The notes: generated by a model not told the origin, from the sequence alone. 64,000 nt of DNA from Micromonospora pattaloongensis (GCF_900107255.1 NZ_FNPH01000003.1:186001-250000); one strand, 5' to 3'; numbered from the stretch's first letter, positions 16,453 to 25,506 are shown. A program made the numbers and translations.

Positions 16453-17256
16453 GTGGACCGACCGGTGGAAGTCGCGGTGATCGGCGGCTCGGGGCTGTAT
16501 TCGCTGCTGGAGCACGCCGTCGAACACGTCGTGGCGACGCCGTACGGCCCGCCGTCGGACCCGGTCACCGTCGCGTTGCTCGCCGGTCGGCGGGTGGCGT
16601 TCCTGCCCCGGCACGGACGCGACCACCGACACCCGCCCCACCTCATCCCCTACCGGGCCAACCTGTGGGCGCTGCGCGCGCTGGGCGTACGCCAGATCAT
16701 CGCGCCGTGCGCGGTCGGCGGGCTGCGCCCGGAGCTCGGCCCCGGCACCTTCGCGGTGCCCGACCAGCTCATCGACCGGACCAGCGGACGGGACCGGACG
16801 TACTACGACCGGGGGGCGGTGCACGTGCCGTTCGCCGACCCGTACTGCCCGGTGGGGCGTCGGACGGTGCTGGCCGCGGCGCGCCGGCGCGGCATCGACG
16901 CGGTGGACGGCGGCACGCTGGTGGTCGTCGATGGGCCGCGTTTCTCGACCCGCGCGGAGTCGCGGGCGTACGCCGCGATGGGCGGCACGCTCGTCAACAT
17001 GACCGGCCAACCGGAGGCCGCGCTCGCGCGCGAGCTGGCGCTCTGCTACACCTCCGTCGCGCTCGTGACCGACCTCGACGCCGGGGTGGAGCAGGGCGGC
17101 GGCGTCACGCAGACGGAGGTGTTGCGGGTCTTCGCCGCGAACACCGCGCGACTACGCGCGCTGCTGCTCGACGCGCTGGCGGCGCTGCCGACGGACCGGG
17201 AGTGCCCGTGCGGCGACGCGCTGGACGGGATCAGGCTGCCGTTCGCGCTCCCCTGA
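16453..17256 (+). CDS. mtnP: S-methyl-5'-thioadenosine phosphorylase
   Basis: 267 aa of the PNP/MTAP phosphorylase family. It splits methylthioadenosine, the by-product of polyamine and some S-adenosylmethionine reactions, with phosphate into adenine and methylthioribose-1-phosphate. Motifs seen are 'VAVIGGSGLYSLLEH' at the N-terminus, 'FLPRHGRDHRHPPHLIPYRA' (phosphate and ribose contacts), 'VVDGPRFSTRAESRAYA' and 'VNMTGQPEAALARELALCY'. The usual 'TDYDCW' loop is replaced by 'VTDLDAGVE', so some freedom in nucleoside choice is possible. The start is GTG at 16453. It stands alone, divergent from the VOC-yqgE unit. Confidence 0.85.
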   Translation: MDRPVEVAVIGGSGLYSLLEHAVEHVVATPYGPPSDPVTVALLAGRRVAFLPRHGRDHRHPPHLIPYRANLWALRALGVRQIIAPCAVGGLRPELGPGTFAVPDQLIDRTSGRDRTYYDRGAVHVPFADPYCPVGRRTVLAAARRRGIDAVDGGTLVVVDGPRFSTRAESRAYAAMGGTLVNMTGQPEAALARELALCYTSVALVTDLDAGVEQGGGVTQTEVLRVFAANTARLRALLLDALAALPTDRECPCGDALDGIRLPFALP

Positions 17257-17274
17257 CGGCGCGTCGAGACGCGA

Positions 17275-17598
17275 TCAAGGGTTTCGGCGCCGATCGGGGG
17301 GTTCTTCGCCCGGATTGGTCTCGGATCGGGTGAACAGGTCCCTGATCGACGAGAAACAGGTGGACGGACGTGACCGCGCGGAGGCGGTCGGCACGGTCAC
17401 ATCGAGGACGACCACGTCGGGGTCGACGGCGGCGAGCGCCCGGGGCCCGTCGGGGGCGACCGAGACCGCCAGCCCGGCGCGTCGCAGGTATCCGCGGATC
17501 ACGTCGCCGACGGCCGGGTCGTCGGTGACGACGAGCACGCGCCCGGCCAGCGGGGCGACCGTGGAGACGGCCGGCGGTTCGGCGTACGGCTGGGGCAT
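17275..17598 (-). pseudogene. Truncated response-regulator receiver
   Basis: 107 aa. Residues 19-70 read as the first half of a CheY-like receiver ('VLVVTDDPAVGDVIRGYLRR' and 'VAPDGPRALAAVDPDVVVLD'). They include the acidic pair and the Asp that would be phosphorylated. After 'VVVLDVTVP' the similarity stops; the conserved Thr, Lys and any output domain are missing and the tail is low-complexity. It begins 3 bp after the lipoprotein stop, so it is translated last in that operon if at all. A deletion remnant is the simplest reading. Confidence 0.6.
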
Positions 17599-17601
17599 GG
17601 C

Positions 17602-18549
17602 TCAGCGCGCCGTGGTGAGCAGGAGCGGCCGCCCGGTCGCCACATCGAGCACCGCGCGGGCGCCGAGCGGACGGTCGAGCGTGACGGTGACGGGGTGCAG
17701 CAACAACTGCTGCGTGCACATCTCCTGCGACCGGCGCACCGATCCCCCGACCACGACGACGTCGTCGTGCTCCTGCACCAGCCGCTCGATGTCCTTGTCG
17801 CAGGCGCCGACCCCCAGTCGGTAGGTCAGCTTGGCGCCCTCGGCGGCGGTGAGGTCCTGCGCAGCCACCAGCTCCTCCGGCAGCTGCCCGGACCGCTCCG
17901 GCGGCGTCGGCATCGCGGTGATCGCGGTGGGCGCCACGGCGAGCCGGGCGATCGGCGCCTTCAGCTCCTCGATCGTGAAGATCCAGGCGGGGACGGTCGC
18001 GGTGCCGCGACTGGTCAGCACGGTGGCGGTGCCGAGCTTCGCGCCGGTCACGGTCAGCGGGATGCAGGCGGTGTCGGGCCCGGAGGAGACCGCCCCGTTG
18101 GGGTCGGCGCCGGTCGGCGCCGGCCGCGCCGGGCGGGCGCACGGCGGCGGGTCGCCCTGGTCGAGCTCCCGGTACGCGTCCCGCGCGCTGACCAGCGGCA
18201 CGGTCAGCGTCCCGTCGGGGAACCGGACGGTCCCGTCGGCGGGCTTCCCGGCGGGCAGCGGAATCCCGTCGCGGTACCACCCCTGCAGGAACGCCTGCTT
18301 GGTGTCGTTAGTGAAGCCCGGATCCGCGGTCAGCACCGTCCGGTCCTGCAGCGGCACGTATCCCCGCCGCCATTTGTCCGCGCCGACCGCGGTCCGCCAG
18401 GTCTCGGCAACCTCGGTGGCGTGCCGCGCGAAGGCGTCGGCCCGCTCGTCGGCCGACGGCGCGGGAGCGGCCGGCGCGGTGCCGGGCCGGGCGCAGCCGG
18501 CGGCGAGAAGCATCAGCGAAAGGCCCACCAGGGCGGCAGTACGGCGCAT
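17602..18549 (-). CDS. Putative lipoprotein, unknown function
   Basis: 315 aa with a clear lipoprotein signal peptide: 'MRRTAALVGLSLMLLAAGC', lipobox LAAGC with Cys19 as the acylation site. The exported part begins Pro/Ala-rich, then a mixed alpha/beta region with 'GYVPLQDRTVL' and 'FLQGWYRDGIPLP', and several Cys residues that could form disulphides. I do not recognise a family beyond actinobacterial lipoproteins. It lies 40 bp after the hemerythrin-like gene and 3 bp before the truncated receiver. Confidence 0.7.
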   Translation of the reverse strand: MRRTAALVGLSLMLLAAGCARPGTAPAAPAPSADERADAFARHATEVAETWRTAVGADKWRRGYVPLQDRTVLTADPGFTNDTKQAFLQGWYRDGIPLPAGKPADGTVRFPDGTLTVPLVSARDAYRELDQGDPPPCARPARPAPTGADPNGAVSSGPDTACIPLTVTGAKLGTATVLTSRGTATVPAWIFTIEELKAPIARLAVAPTAITAMPTPPERSGQLPEELVAAQDLTAAEGAKLTYRLGVGACDKDIERLVQEHDDVVVVGGSVRRSQEMCTQQLLLHPVTVTLDRPLGARAVLDVATGRPLLLTTAR

Positions 18550-18589
18550 GTCGGTCTGACGCGTGGCCGACCCCGACGGTTCCCGACGG

Positions 18590-19102
18590 TCAGGTCTCGC
18601 CGCCGATGTCGGTCCCGTAGGCGTCGTAGATGAGGTCCGCGCCCCGCTGGCGGTGCCGCGACAGCGCGCGCAGCAGCTCGTCCGCCCAGTCCCGCAGCTG
18701 CTCGATGCTGAGATCCCGGGAGTCGATCCGGTGCTGCAACACGGACATGCCGGCCGCGATCGCGGTGTGCTCGCGGGTCAGCCGCCAGACGTCGCGCGCG
18801 AGCCGCGGGGCGTGCGCGAGCAGATCGGCGTAGAGCCCGTCCGTGCCCTCGGTGAGCAGGATGTGTTCGGTGAACGCCACCCGCAGCGCGTGCAACCGGG
18901 TGCCGACGAACTCCCGCCACTGCGGATCGGCCGCCGGCACGACAAGCGCCGCTTCGAAGGCGGCGATGGCGCCGAGCAGGGTGGTGCGATGAGGCCGGAC
19001 CACCCGCAGCGCGACCGTGGGCGTGGGCGCCGCGTCCGCCGCCGAGGATTGGCGCACGCATTCCGCGTACGCCGCCGTCTGCTGGGACGCTCCTGGCGCC
19101 AT
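18590..19102 (-). CDS. Hemerythrin-like helical protein (tentative)
   Basis: 170 aa and predominantly helical. His and Glu residues are spaced as in hemerythrin-type four-helix bundles ('FTEHILLTEGTDGLYADLL', 'RDVWRLTREHTAIAAG', 'LLRALSRHRQRGADLIYDAY'), ending 'DIGGE'. Such bundles hold a di-iron site and sense or carry oxygen. The match is by eye to motif spacing, so the family call is uncertain. ATG 19102 has GGAGG just upstream. It is the first gene of a probable operon with the lipoprotein. Confidence 0.5.
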   Translation of the reverse strand: MAPGASQQTAAYAECVRQSSAADAAPTPTVALRVVRPHRTTLLGAIAAFEAALVVPAADPQWREFVGTRLHALRVAFTEHILLTEGTDGLYADLLAHAPRLARDVWRLTREHTAIAAGMSVLQHRIDSRDLSIEQLRDWADELLRALSRHRQRGADLIYDAYGTDIGGET

Positions 19103-19291
19103 GACGCACCTCCTCGGCTCAACCCATGAGCCGATAGTGGGCTACGTCACATCGCGTGTAAAGCCCACGATCGCGCCTATTCGCCACCCGCGCAATGCGG
19201 ACCGCCGACCCCGGACGGACCACGGGACCCGCGAGCCGAAGTGAGGTGAAGAGCGACTTTGCAGCTGGCTGCCTAACGGCCGCCGATCTCG

Positions 19292-19879
19292 TCAACCCGT
19301 GGCGCACCAGTACCGGAGACGACCCGCGTTGCTCACATCCTGAAGCGTCCCGCCGTTGCGCTCGATCACCCGCCGCGAGGCGGCGTTCTCCGGGGCGCAG
19401 GTCAGCAACGCGGGGTTGATGCCCCATCCGTTGGCCAGGCGGAGGGCGGCGCCGAGCAGCGCGGTGGCGTGCCCCTGTCCCCGCGCCGACGGCCTCACGT
19501 CGTACCCGATGTGCCCGCCGAACTCCCGCAGTTCGTCGTTGAGGACCAGGTTGATTCGGACCCGCCCCAGGTACCGGTCCCCGTCGACCCACCACAGCAC
19601 CCGGTGCGGTACCCGGTCCCGTGCGCAGTCGGCCGTACCGTTGACGCCCGCCAGCCGCAGCTCCTCGATCCAGAGGCGGAACACGGCAGGGTCGGCCAGC
19701 GCCTCGGCATCGACCTCCGCGTGAAGATCCTCCGCATGGTGCTCCCCCAGCGCGTCCAGGAACGACGCGTGCACCGCGGAGCTCGGCGTGGCCAGCCGGC
19801 CCCGCGTCGCCGGGCCGGCACTGCGGCTGCCGAGCATGGTCATCGGCCCACCGTGCCCGGACGCGCTCGCGACACGCAA
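19292..19879 (-). CDS. GNAT family N-acetyltransferase
   Basis: Up to 195 aa; a start at 19843 would give 183 aa. The acetyl-CoA loop is 'VRPSARGQGHATALLGAAL' (R-x-x-G-x-G/A pattern), followed by 'ALLTCAPENAASRRVIERNG', the usual last helix of the RimJ-like GNAT group. The central strand 'YLGRVRINLVLNDELREFGG' fits. The acceptor substrate is unknown. It is divergent from the AraC-type regulator across about 100 bp. Confidence 0.85.
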   Translation of the reverse strand: MRVASASGHGGPMTMLGSRSAGPATRGRLATPSSAVHASFLDALGEHHAEDLHAEVDAEALADPAVFRLWIEELRLAGVNGTADCARDRVPHRVLWWVDGDRYLGRVRINLVLNDELREFGGHIGYDVRPSARGQGHATALLGAALRLANGWGINPALLTCAPENAASRRVIERNGGTLQDVSNAGRLRYWCATG

Positions 19880-19982
19880 CCTGATTCACGAGGACGCTGC
19901 CGGACCTGAGCGCCGTCGCTGGCCTTGCCGCCCCAGTCGGGCGGCAGAGTTCCTGCTCCCGGCCCGCCTAGGCTCGCGACCT

Positions 19983-20726
19983 GTGTGGGAAGAGGGCGCG
20001 TCGCGTCATCCAGCGATCCGGACGATCTGGCGCGCGCACGTCGAGGAACCGGGCAGGTATCTGCTCGCGGCCAATGAGTTCTGGGGCATCTCGTTCATCC
20101 GGCACACGGACGGCACCGTCTCGGCCGAGCTGGACGGCCCCACGGTGCAGGCGCGCACGACCACGAGCGTGCGGGGGGAGGATTACTGGGGGCTTGAGCT
20201 CCGGGCGCACGTCTTCGTACAGGGTGTCGAGAAGATGACGCTCCTGGAAGCGACACACCGGCTGCCTGTGACGGACGACTGCGTCCTCCTCGGCGGCTGT
20301 CACGCCCCGGTGCCCCGGTGGGGCGGGCTTGAGGATTTCGTGGACAGTCTCCTCGCGGCCGGCGCCCTGGTGGCGGACGAGGACGTCCGTCGCGCGCTGC
20401 GCGGCGACTACAGCGGACTTGCCCGGCGCACCTGGCAGCGAAGATTCCGGGCGGTCACCGGGCTCAGCCCCAAGCAGGTTCAGCAGCTGCAACGGGCTCG
20501 ACACGCGTACGTGCTCCTGCAGAGCGGGATGCCCGCGGCTGAAGCAGCCGTCGCGGCCGGCTTCGCCGACCAGTCGCATCTGACCCGATCCCTACGGCGG
20601 ATCCGAAACGAAACACCGGCCCGCATCATCGCCACTCACCTGCGCAGTGCCGCGCAGCGAGACGCATTCGTTCAAGACTCCGACTCGAGCGAGGTGTGGA
20701 CTGGCGGCACCGCCGACGAGAGGTGA
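19983..20726 (+). CDS. AraC-family transcriptional regulator
   Basis: About 247 aa from GTG 19983; an open frame extends further upstream into the GNAT gene but without homology. The N-terminal half (about 1-135) is a sensor region. The C-terminal pair of HTH motifs is at about 140-225, with 'RTWQRRFRAVTGLSPKQVQQ' and 'AAVAAGFADQSHLTRSLRRI'. The second is the standard AraC signature. Its stop is 4 bp before the following VOC gene, so it may autoregulate together with it. Confidence 0.85.
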   Translation: MWEEGASRHPAIRTIWRAHVEEPGRYLLAANEFWGISFIRHTDGTVSAELDGPTVQARTTTSVRGEDYWGLELRAHVFVQGVEKMTLLEATHRLPVTDDCVLLGGCHAPVPRWGGLEDFVDSLLAAGALVADEDVRRALRGDYSGLARRTWQRRFRAVTGLSPKQVQQLQRARHAYVLLQSGMPAAEAAVAAGFADQSHLTRSLRRIRNETPARIIATHLRSAAQRDAFVQDSDSSEVWTGGTADER

Positions 20727-20730
20727 CCCC

Positions 20731-21267
20731 ATGACCATGCCTGCGGCCCCCGAGGGCTTCGCCACCATCAACCCGTTCATCATCACCGAAAACGCGGACG
20801 GGTTGATCGCCTTCCTGGCCGAGGTGTTCGGCGGAACCGAGAATCCGCAGGCCCGCACGGTGGACGTCGACGGCCTTCTGCTGCACGCGGAGCTGCAGAT
20901 CGGGAACACGACCCTCATGTTCGGCGAGCGCAAGCCAGGATGGCCGTTTCTACCCAGCCTGCTGCAGGTCTATGTCGACGACGTTCAGGCCACCCTGGCG
21001 ACGGCCCGACGACTCGGCGCGGACGTCGTCACCGAGCCCACACCGTTCTACGGCACCACGTTCTCCCGCTTCGTCGACCCGTGGAAGAACCTGTGGTGGG
21101 TCTACCAGCACGCCGGGTCGACCGAGTGGGAGGACGACGGCTCAACCGCGTGGGAGACCGACACCGGCGGTCAGAACGCCGATTGGTCGCAGACGGCACC
21201 CGAGCTCGAGTACATCCATCGGACCCTGCTGGAGACCCTGCCCACGCTACGGGAGTGTGTGCGCTGA
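20731..21267 (+). CDS. PhnB/VOC-like protein
   Basis: 178 aa from ATG 20731. The N-terminal 130 residues follow the PhnB-type glyoxalase pattern: 'INPFIITENADGLIAFLAEV', 'LLHAELQIGNTTLMFGE' and 'GTTFSRFVDPWKNLWWVYQH'. The tail carries an acidic extension and ends 'IHRTLLETLPTLRE'. AraC-VOC pairs like this are frequent in Actinobacteria, the VOC protein being the likely regulated product. The catalytic role is unknown. Confidence 0.85.
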   Translation: MTMPAAPEGFATINPFIITENADGLIAFLAEVFGGTENPQARTVDVDGLLLHAELQIGNTTLMFGERKPGWPFLPSLLQVYVDDVQATLATARRLGADVVTEPTPFYGTTFSRFVDPWKNLWWVYQHAGSTEWEDDGSTAWETDTGGQNADWSQTAPELEYIHRTLLETLPTLRECVR

Positions 21268-21382
21268 ACCCCTCGTGTCTCGGCGGCCCCGCGGCTGCCG
21301 GTGCGGCTGGGTCGAAGAGTTGGTGGCGAAGGTCTTGCAGTAGGTGGGTGTGCGGCGGCCGTGATGGTGAAGCCGCGCGAGA

Positions 21383-21417
21383 GCCGGACTCATCGGTCGC
21401 GTTCCGGTGAGTCCGGC
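21383..21417 (+). terminator. Hairpin after the AraC-VOC pair
   Basis: Perfect 10-base arms ('gccggactca'/'tgagtccggc') with a 15-base loop, 116 bp after the VOC stop. There is no T-run, as is usual in this group. Confidence 0.5.
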
Positions 21418-21466
21418 GCGGTCGTCCGGTCCAAGCTATGAGGGCCACAACCGGATGGGAGTCGCC

Positions 21467-21868
21467 GTGGGAACGGAAATGTGGCACGGGGATCCGGCCC
21501 CGCCCGTTCTGGTCATCGGCGCCGCCATCGGGCGCGCCGACATTCCGGCGCTGTGCGCCCGCCTCGCCGAGCTGGTCGTCCCGTTGCCGGCGCAGGGTGC
21601 CGTGGTCGTGTGCGATGTGAGCGCGGTGGTCGAGCCGAGCGCGGTCATCCTCGACGTCCTCGCCCGGTTGCGGCTGACCGCGCGGCGACTCGGCGCCGAC
21701 ATCCGCGTGCACGCGGCGCACGCAAACCTGTGTCAGCTCCTCGCACTCACCGGCCTCGGCGCGGTCACCCCGCTCGGTTCAGCCCTCCAACCTCATTGGC
21801 AGGCCGAAGAGCGGGAACAGCCGCTCGACGTCGAGGAAGGTGGTGATCGTGCGGATCCGCTCGGCTGA
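21467..21868 (+). CDS. STAS-domain protein
   Basis: About 133 aa with a SpoIIAA-like fold: '[20 protein letters not shown]', '[20 protein letters not shown]' (the place where a phospho-acceptor Ser/Thr would sit) and '[20 protein letters not shown]'. GTG 21467 has GGGAG five bases upstream; ATG 21455 is an alternative. The last 30 residues overlap the end of the convergent sigma-factor gene. STAS proteins often act as anti-anti-sigma factors, but no anti-sigma kinase is adjacent, so the role is open. Confidence 0.7.
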   Translation: MGTEMWHGDPAPPVLVIGAAIGRADIPALCARLAELVVPLPAQGAVVVCDVSAVVEPSAVILDVLARLRLTARRLGADIRVHAAHANLCQLLALTGLGAVTPLGSALQPHWQAEEREQPLDVEEGGDRADPLG

Positions 21869-22735
21869 GATGTCCAGCACGGTGAGCCCCCAGGGGCCGG
21901 TCGTCCGGTACTGGCCGAACGCCGGCATCCCGTTCGCCACCGTCGGCACGAGGCGCGAACCCCGGCACCCGCTGCCGGTGCCCAGCATCCAGTCGCGGAT
22001 GTCGGCGCGCCCGCGCAGCCACAGCGGCAGCGGCGGCATGTTGAGCGTCACGTCCTCGTGCAGCAGCCCGGTGAGCGCGGTTATGTCGTAGTCCTCGAAC
22101 GCCCTGACGTAGCGCTCCAGCAGGTCGGCCTGGTCACGGTCCAGCGGGTTGAGGGTATCCGCGCCGAGGTCAGCGCCGGCCAGCGCGGCGCGGGCCCGCT
22201 GGAGGGCGCTGTTGACGGAGGCGACCGACGTGTCGAGCAGTTCGGCGACCTCGGCGGCCGACCAGGCGAGCACCTCGCGCAGAATCAGCACCGCCCGTTG
22301 CCGGGGCGGCAGGTGCTGCAGGGCCGCCACGAACGCCAGGCGGATGGACTCCCGTGCGACCGCCACCTCGGCGGGGTCGGCCGCGGCGACCCGCGCGTCG
22401 GGGACCGGGCCGACCCATACGTCCTCCGGCAGCGGCTCGCCCGGCGCCGACTGCGCGGTACCGGCCGGGCCGAGGTCCATCGGCCGGGCGCGCCGCTGGG
22501 CGCTGCCCAGCATGGTGAGGCACACGTTCGTCGCGATCCGGTACAGCCAGGACCGCAGCGCCGCCCGGCCCTCGAACCGGTCGAGGCCGCGCCAGGCCCG
22601 GATCATCGTGTCCTGCACGGCGTCCTCGGCCTCGAACGCCGAGCCGAGCATGCGGTAGCAGTAGCCGGTCAGCTCGCCCCGGAACGCTTCCAGACGAAGC
22701 TCAGCCGGCTCCTCGACGATCGAAACATCGCCCAT
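21779..22735 (-). CDS. SigG-like ECF RNA polymerase sigma factor with SnoaL-like C-terminus
   Basis: 318 aa from ATG 22735. Region 2 is at about 15-80 ('[20 protein letters not shown]', '[14 protein letters not shown]') and region 4 at about 135-190 ('[20 protein letters not shown]', '[20 protein letters not shown]'). A C-terminal NTF2/SnoaL-like domain (about 205-318, '[20 protein letters not shown]') is typical of the ECF41/SigG/SigJ class, where it modulates sigma activity without a separate anti-sigma factor. It is divergent from an alpha/beta-hydrolase gene, a likely target. Confidence 0.88.
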   Translation of the reverse strand: MGDVSIVEEPAELRLEAFRGELTGYCYRMLGSAFEAEDAVQDTMIRAWRGLDRFEGRAALRSWLYRIATNVCLTMLGSAQRRARPMDLGPAGTAQSAPGEPLPEDVWVGPVPDARVAAADPAEVAVARESIRLAFVAALQHLPPRQRAVLILREVLAWSAAEVAELLDTSVASVNSALQRARAALAGADLGADTLNPLDRDQADLLERYVRAFEDYDITALTGLLHEDVTLNMPPLPLWLRGRADIRDWMLGTGSGCRGSRLVPTVANGMPAFGQYRTTGPWGLTVLDISAERIRTITTFLDVERLFPLFGLPMRLEG

Positions 22736-22909
22736 CGGCACAACGTACCCGAGCCGGCACGGATGCGCGGCCGGGCCGGCGCGAGCCGGCTGGAGTGCCG
22801 GGCACCACCGGGAAGCATCCGTGACGACGTTTTTCCGCTCGCCGATGAGTTTCGGGCGGATGCGGGGTCTGCCGGCATGACAGCCACGACGAGGAGGCAG
22901 GAGTACCAC

Positions 22910-23743
22910 ATGACCAGCACGGAATGGACGAGCGCGGCGCCGGGCACCGGCCGGTACGCAGAGGTCAACGGCCTCAACCTGTACTACGAGACGCACGGGG
23001 CCGGAAGGCCGCTGATCCTGCTGCACGGCGGGCTCGGCTCGGGCGAGATGTTCGGCCCGATCCTGCCGCTGCTGGCCGAGCGGCGCCAGGTCATTCTCCC
23101 CGACCTGCAGGGGCACGGCCGGACCGCCGACATCGACCGGCCACTCGACCCGGAGTTCATGGCCGACGACATCGCCGCGCTCGTCGACCACCTCGGCCTG
23201 GACCGGCCGGACGTCGCCGGCTACTCGCTCGGCGGCGGGGTGGCGGTGCGCCTGGCGTCGCGGTACCCGAACAAGGTCGGCAGGCTGGTCGCGGCTTCGG
23301 CGTACATCCGTTCGGACGCGCCGTACCCGGAGATCCTGGGGCAGCAGGGTCAGGTGAACGCCGCCGCCGCCGAGTTCATGAAGGACACGCCGATGTACGA
23401 GCTGTACCAGCGGGTGGCGCCGCGCCCGGAGGACTTCCCCCGGCTGCTGGACAAGATCGGGGCGGCGATGGCGGAGGACTTCGACCTGACCGAGCAGGTG
23501 CGCGGCCTCCAGGTGCCCACGATGATCGTCGCGGGGGACGCGGACATGGCCCCGCCGAGCCACTTCGTCGAGGTCTTCAAGCTGCTCGACGGCGGGCTGC
23601 GGGACGGCGGCTGGATGGGCGAGGGCCGGCCCAAGGGCGGGCACGCGCTGGCGATCCTGCCCGGCATCACCCACTACACGATGTTCGCCTCGCCGCTGTT
23701 CGCCACGGTCGCCCTGGCCTACCTCGACGAGCAGCACGCCTGA
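22910..23743 (+). CDS. Alpha/beta-fold hydrolase
   Basis: 277 aa. Motifs are the oxyanion '[13 protein letters not shown]', the nucleophile elbow '[11 protein letters not shown]' (Ser), an acid in '[12 protein letters not shown]' and a late His in '[10 protein letters not shown]'. ATG 22910 is preceded by GAGGAGGCAGGAG. The domain spans the whole protein and there is no signal peptide, so it is cytosolic. It is divergent from the SigG-like sigma gene and may be controlled by it. The substrate is unknown; esterase, lactonase and haloperoxidase-like activities all occur in this family. Confidence 0.87.
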   Translation: MTSTEWTSAAPGTGRYAEVNGLNLYYETHGAGRPLILLHGGLGSGEMFGPILPLLAERRQVILPDLQGHGRTADIDRPLDPEFMADDIAALVDHLGLDRPDVAGYSLGGGVAVRLASRYPNKVGRLVAASAYIRSDAPYPEILGQQGQVNAAAAEFMKDTPMYELYQRVAPRPEDFPRLLDKIGAAMAEDFDLTEQVRGLQVPTMIVAGDADMAPPSHFVEVFKLLDGGLRDGGWMGEGRPKGGHALAILPGITHYTMFASPLFATVALAYLDEQHA

Positions 23744-23852
23744 GCCCTTCGGCCTCGAGCACTCGGACGCGCGGCGTCCGGGTGGCGGTTCTGGATCGCC
23801 TACAGACGACGATCCCCTGGCCCAGCTCCGACCGATGCTGCCGGGCCTCCAG

Positions 23853-23898
23853 ACAACGCGGTACGCCCGGACCAAGTGGTCCGGGCGTACCGCGTTGT
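23853..23898. terminator. Perfect 22-bp hairpin, bidirectional terminator
   Basis: Arms at 23853-23874 and 23877-23898 are exact reverse complements. It closes the hydrolase gene from the left and the racemase gene from the right. Its core (ccggacca/tggtccgg) is shared with the ssrA terminator at 24909-24946. Confidence 0.75.
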
Positions 23899-23905
23899 AC
23901 GAAGA

Positions 23906-23938
23906 GTCTCCGCATATTCTGCGAAGACCCCACCGTGG
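23906..23938. repeat. 33-bp direct repeat of the ssrA 3' flank (remote copy)
   Basis: Identical to 24960-24992 over 33 bases, same orientation. On the minus strand it is preceded by a degenerate T-arm-like sequence (about 23939-23965) and followed by a terminator-like hairpin, the same order as at the end of ssrA. It looks like the far end of an old insertion at the tmRNA gene. Confidence 0.7.
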
Positions 23939-24050
23939 GGTGTTCGCGGAATCAAGGACCCGCAGGTGAGGAGCGACTTTCTACGAACGCCGAGCGCAAC
24001 TTGCACTCTCCAGCGTCACCCGCGGCGACTGCGCGCGGAGCGGCTGGTGG

Positions 24051-24749
24051 CTACGCATCGTCAAGGGCGAATTTGACCGCGGCCTCCGCGTGGATGCGCG
24101 CCGTCGGGAACATCGGCACCGGCAGGTCGTCCTCCCCGATGAGCAGCTCTATCTCCGTGCAGCCCGCGATGACGCCCTGCGCGCCCTCGTCGAGGAGGTC
24201 GCCGATGACGTCCAGGTACGCCTGCTTGGAGTCCGGGTTGATGACACCTCTCACCAACTCGCCGTAGATCACCTCGTGCACTCGGGTGCGGCCCGGCTCA
24301 CCCGGCACGAGCACCGTCAGCCCGTGACGCTCCCGCAGACGCCCGACATAGAAGTCCTGCTCCATCGTGTACCGGGTGCCGAGCAGCGCCACGACGTCCA
24401 CGCCGGCAGCCTTCACCGCCGCGGCGGTCGCGTCCGCGATGTGGATGACAGGGATAGGCACCGCCGCCTGCACCGTGTCAGCGAGCCGGTGCATCGTGTT
24501 CGTGCAGATGACGATGGCGTGAGCTCCACCGGCGGCCAGGTTCGCCGCAGCCTCGGCCAGCACGCGCCCGGCCTCGTCCCAGCGTCCCGACTCCTGCAGC
24601 GCCTCGATGTCGGCGAAGTTGAACGACCGGATGAGCAGGTCAGCCGAGGCGACACCGCCGAGCCTGTCGCGTACGAGCTCATTGATGGTGCGCTCGTACT
24701 CGATGGACGACTCCCACGACATCCCGCCCAGCAGGCCCAGTCTCCTCAC
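24051..24749 (-). CDS. Aspartate/glutamate racemase family protein
   Basis: 232 aa. The family opening 'RRLGLLGGMSWESSIEYERT' and both catalytic cysteines are present: 'AIVICTNTMHRLAD' (about residue 80) and 'GVIAGCTEIELLIG' (about 190). This cofactor-independent family interconverts L- and D-aspartate or related acids, with one Cys on each side of the substrate. GTG 24749 was chosen because the protein family starts at this residue. The gene lies alone between the two copies of the ssrA 3' flank. Confidence 0.88.
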   Translation of the reverse strand: MRRLGLLGGMSWESSIEYERTINELVRDRLGGVASADLLIRSFNFADIEALQESGRWDEAGRVLAEAAANLAAGGAHAIVICTNTMHRLADTVQAAVPIPVIHIADATAAAVKAAGVDVVALLGTRYTMEQDFYVGRLRERHGLTVLVPGEPGRTRVHEVIYGELVRGVINPDSKQAYLDVIGDLLDEGAQGVIAGCTEIELLIGEDDLPVPMFPTARIHAEAAVKFALDDA

Positions 24750-24908
24750 GCGTACGACCGTACGAACACGAACCTGAACCGCAGGTAGGACACGCACGCC
24801 CACGGAGCCAACCGGCATGATGGTGGTCTCACCACGCGGACGCGCCTGCGCTTCGCAACGTGATTCACGAGTGACGGTCGCGGTCGGTGCGACGCCCGTC
24901 CGGACAAC

Positions 24909-24946
24909 GCGAAGCGCCCCGGACCATGTGGTCCGGGGCGCTTCGC
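24909..24946 (-). terminator. Terminator of ssrA
   Basis: A perfect 18-bp hairpin (24909-24926 with 24929-24946) 44 bases beyond the tmRNA 3' end on the minus strand. Confidence 0.8.
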
Positions 24947-24959
24947 CATTCTGCAAAGT

Positions 24960-24992
24960 GTCTCCGCATATTCTGCGAAGACCCCACCGTGG
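24960..24992. repeat. 33-bp direct repeat at the ssrA 3' end (proximal copy)
   Basis: Covers the last three bases of tmRNA and the start of its trailer; identical to 23906-23938. Confidence 0.7.
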
Positions 24993-25360
24993 AGGTGCCG
25001 GGAATCGAACCCGGGTCCTTCGGCGCATTGTCAGGGCTTCTCCGAGCGCAGCTCGCTATGCCTCTACTCGGCCCCACCGATCACGCGAGCGAGACGGTGT
25101 GACAGGCCCAGTCGCGATTAATCTCACCGCACGAACCCCGCGACCGGGTTCGATTGGCCAGCCTTCTCACTGATGCCGGTTACTGGGCCGAAGGCCCTCC
25201 CAGACCGACAGACTCACTACTCGCCTCAGGCGGCGAGAGCGAAGTCAGCGCGCTTAGAATTGGCGCTTATTGGTTTCCGACGACCGATTCACGAGACGAC
25301 GTCGGCTTCCTCGGCTCGCTTCCCCTGCCGCAACGTACGAAGTCGAAACCAGTCACCCCC
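24990..25360 (-). ncRNA. ssrA: Transfer-messenger RNA (tmRNA)
   Basis: 371 bases, one-piece form. The 5' end GGGGGTG pairs with CACCTCC near the 3' end to make the acceptor stem, followed by discriminator A (CCA not encoded). The T-arm is GGGTTCGATTCCC. The tag reading frame (25264 down to 25226) resumes at GCC and encodes ANSKRADFALAA-stop; the hydrophobic LAA end is the usual degradation signal. tmRNA with SmpB frees stalled ribosomes. In other Actinobacteria ssrA normally follows smpB directly; here two CBM2-like genes lie between. Confidence 0.95.
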
Positions 25361-25506
25361 TCGACGTCTCCGCCGACCGGCGGAGATGGTGCTGCGACTG
25401 CCGCAGCCCTCCAAGCGTAACGCCTCGCGCAACCGACTTCATTCCGGATACCGGCCGGCGAGCCGGGGCGGGGCGTACCCGGGATCGTCAACGCCCCGGC
25501 CGGGCG

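Noticed and set aside
19241-19262. Similarity between 19241-19262 and 23962-23978 (shared 'gagcgacttt')
   Set aside because: Too short to distinguish from chance; no flanking homology or shared gene context.
21290-21380. Possible transposase scrap after the VOC gene
   Set aside because: Only a vague resemblance in one frame; no motif long enough to support a call.
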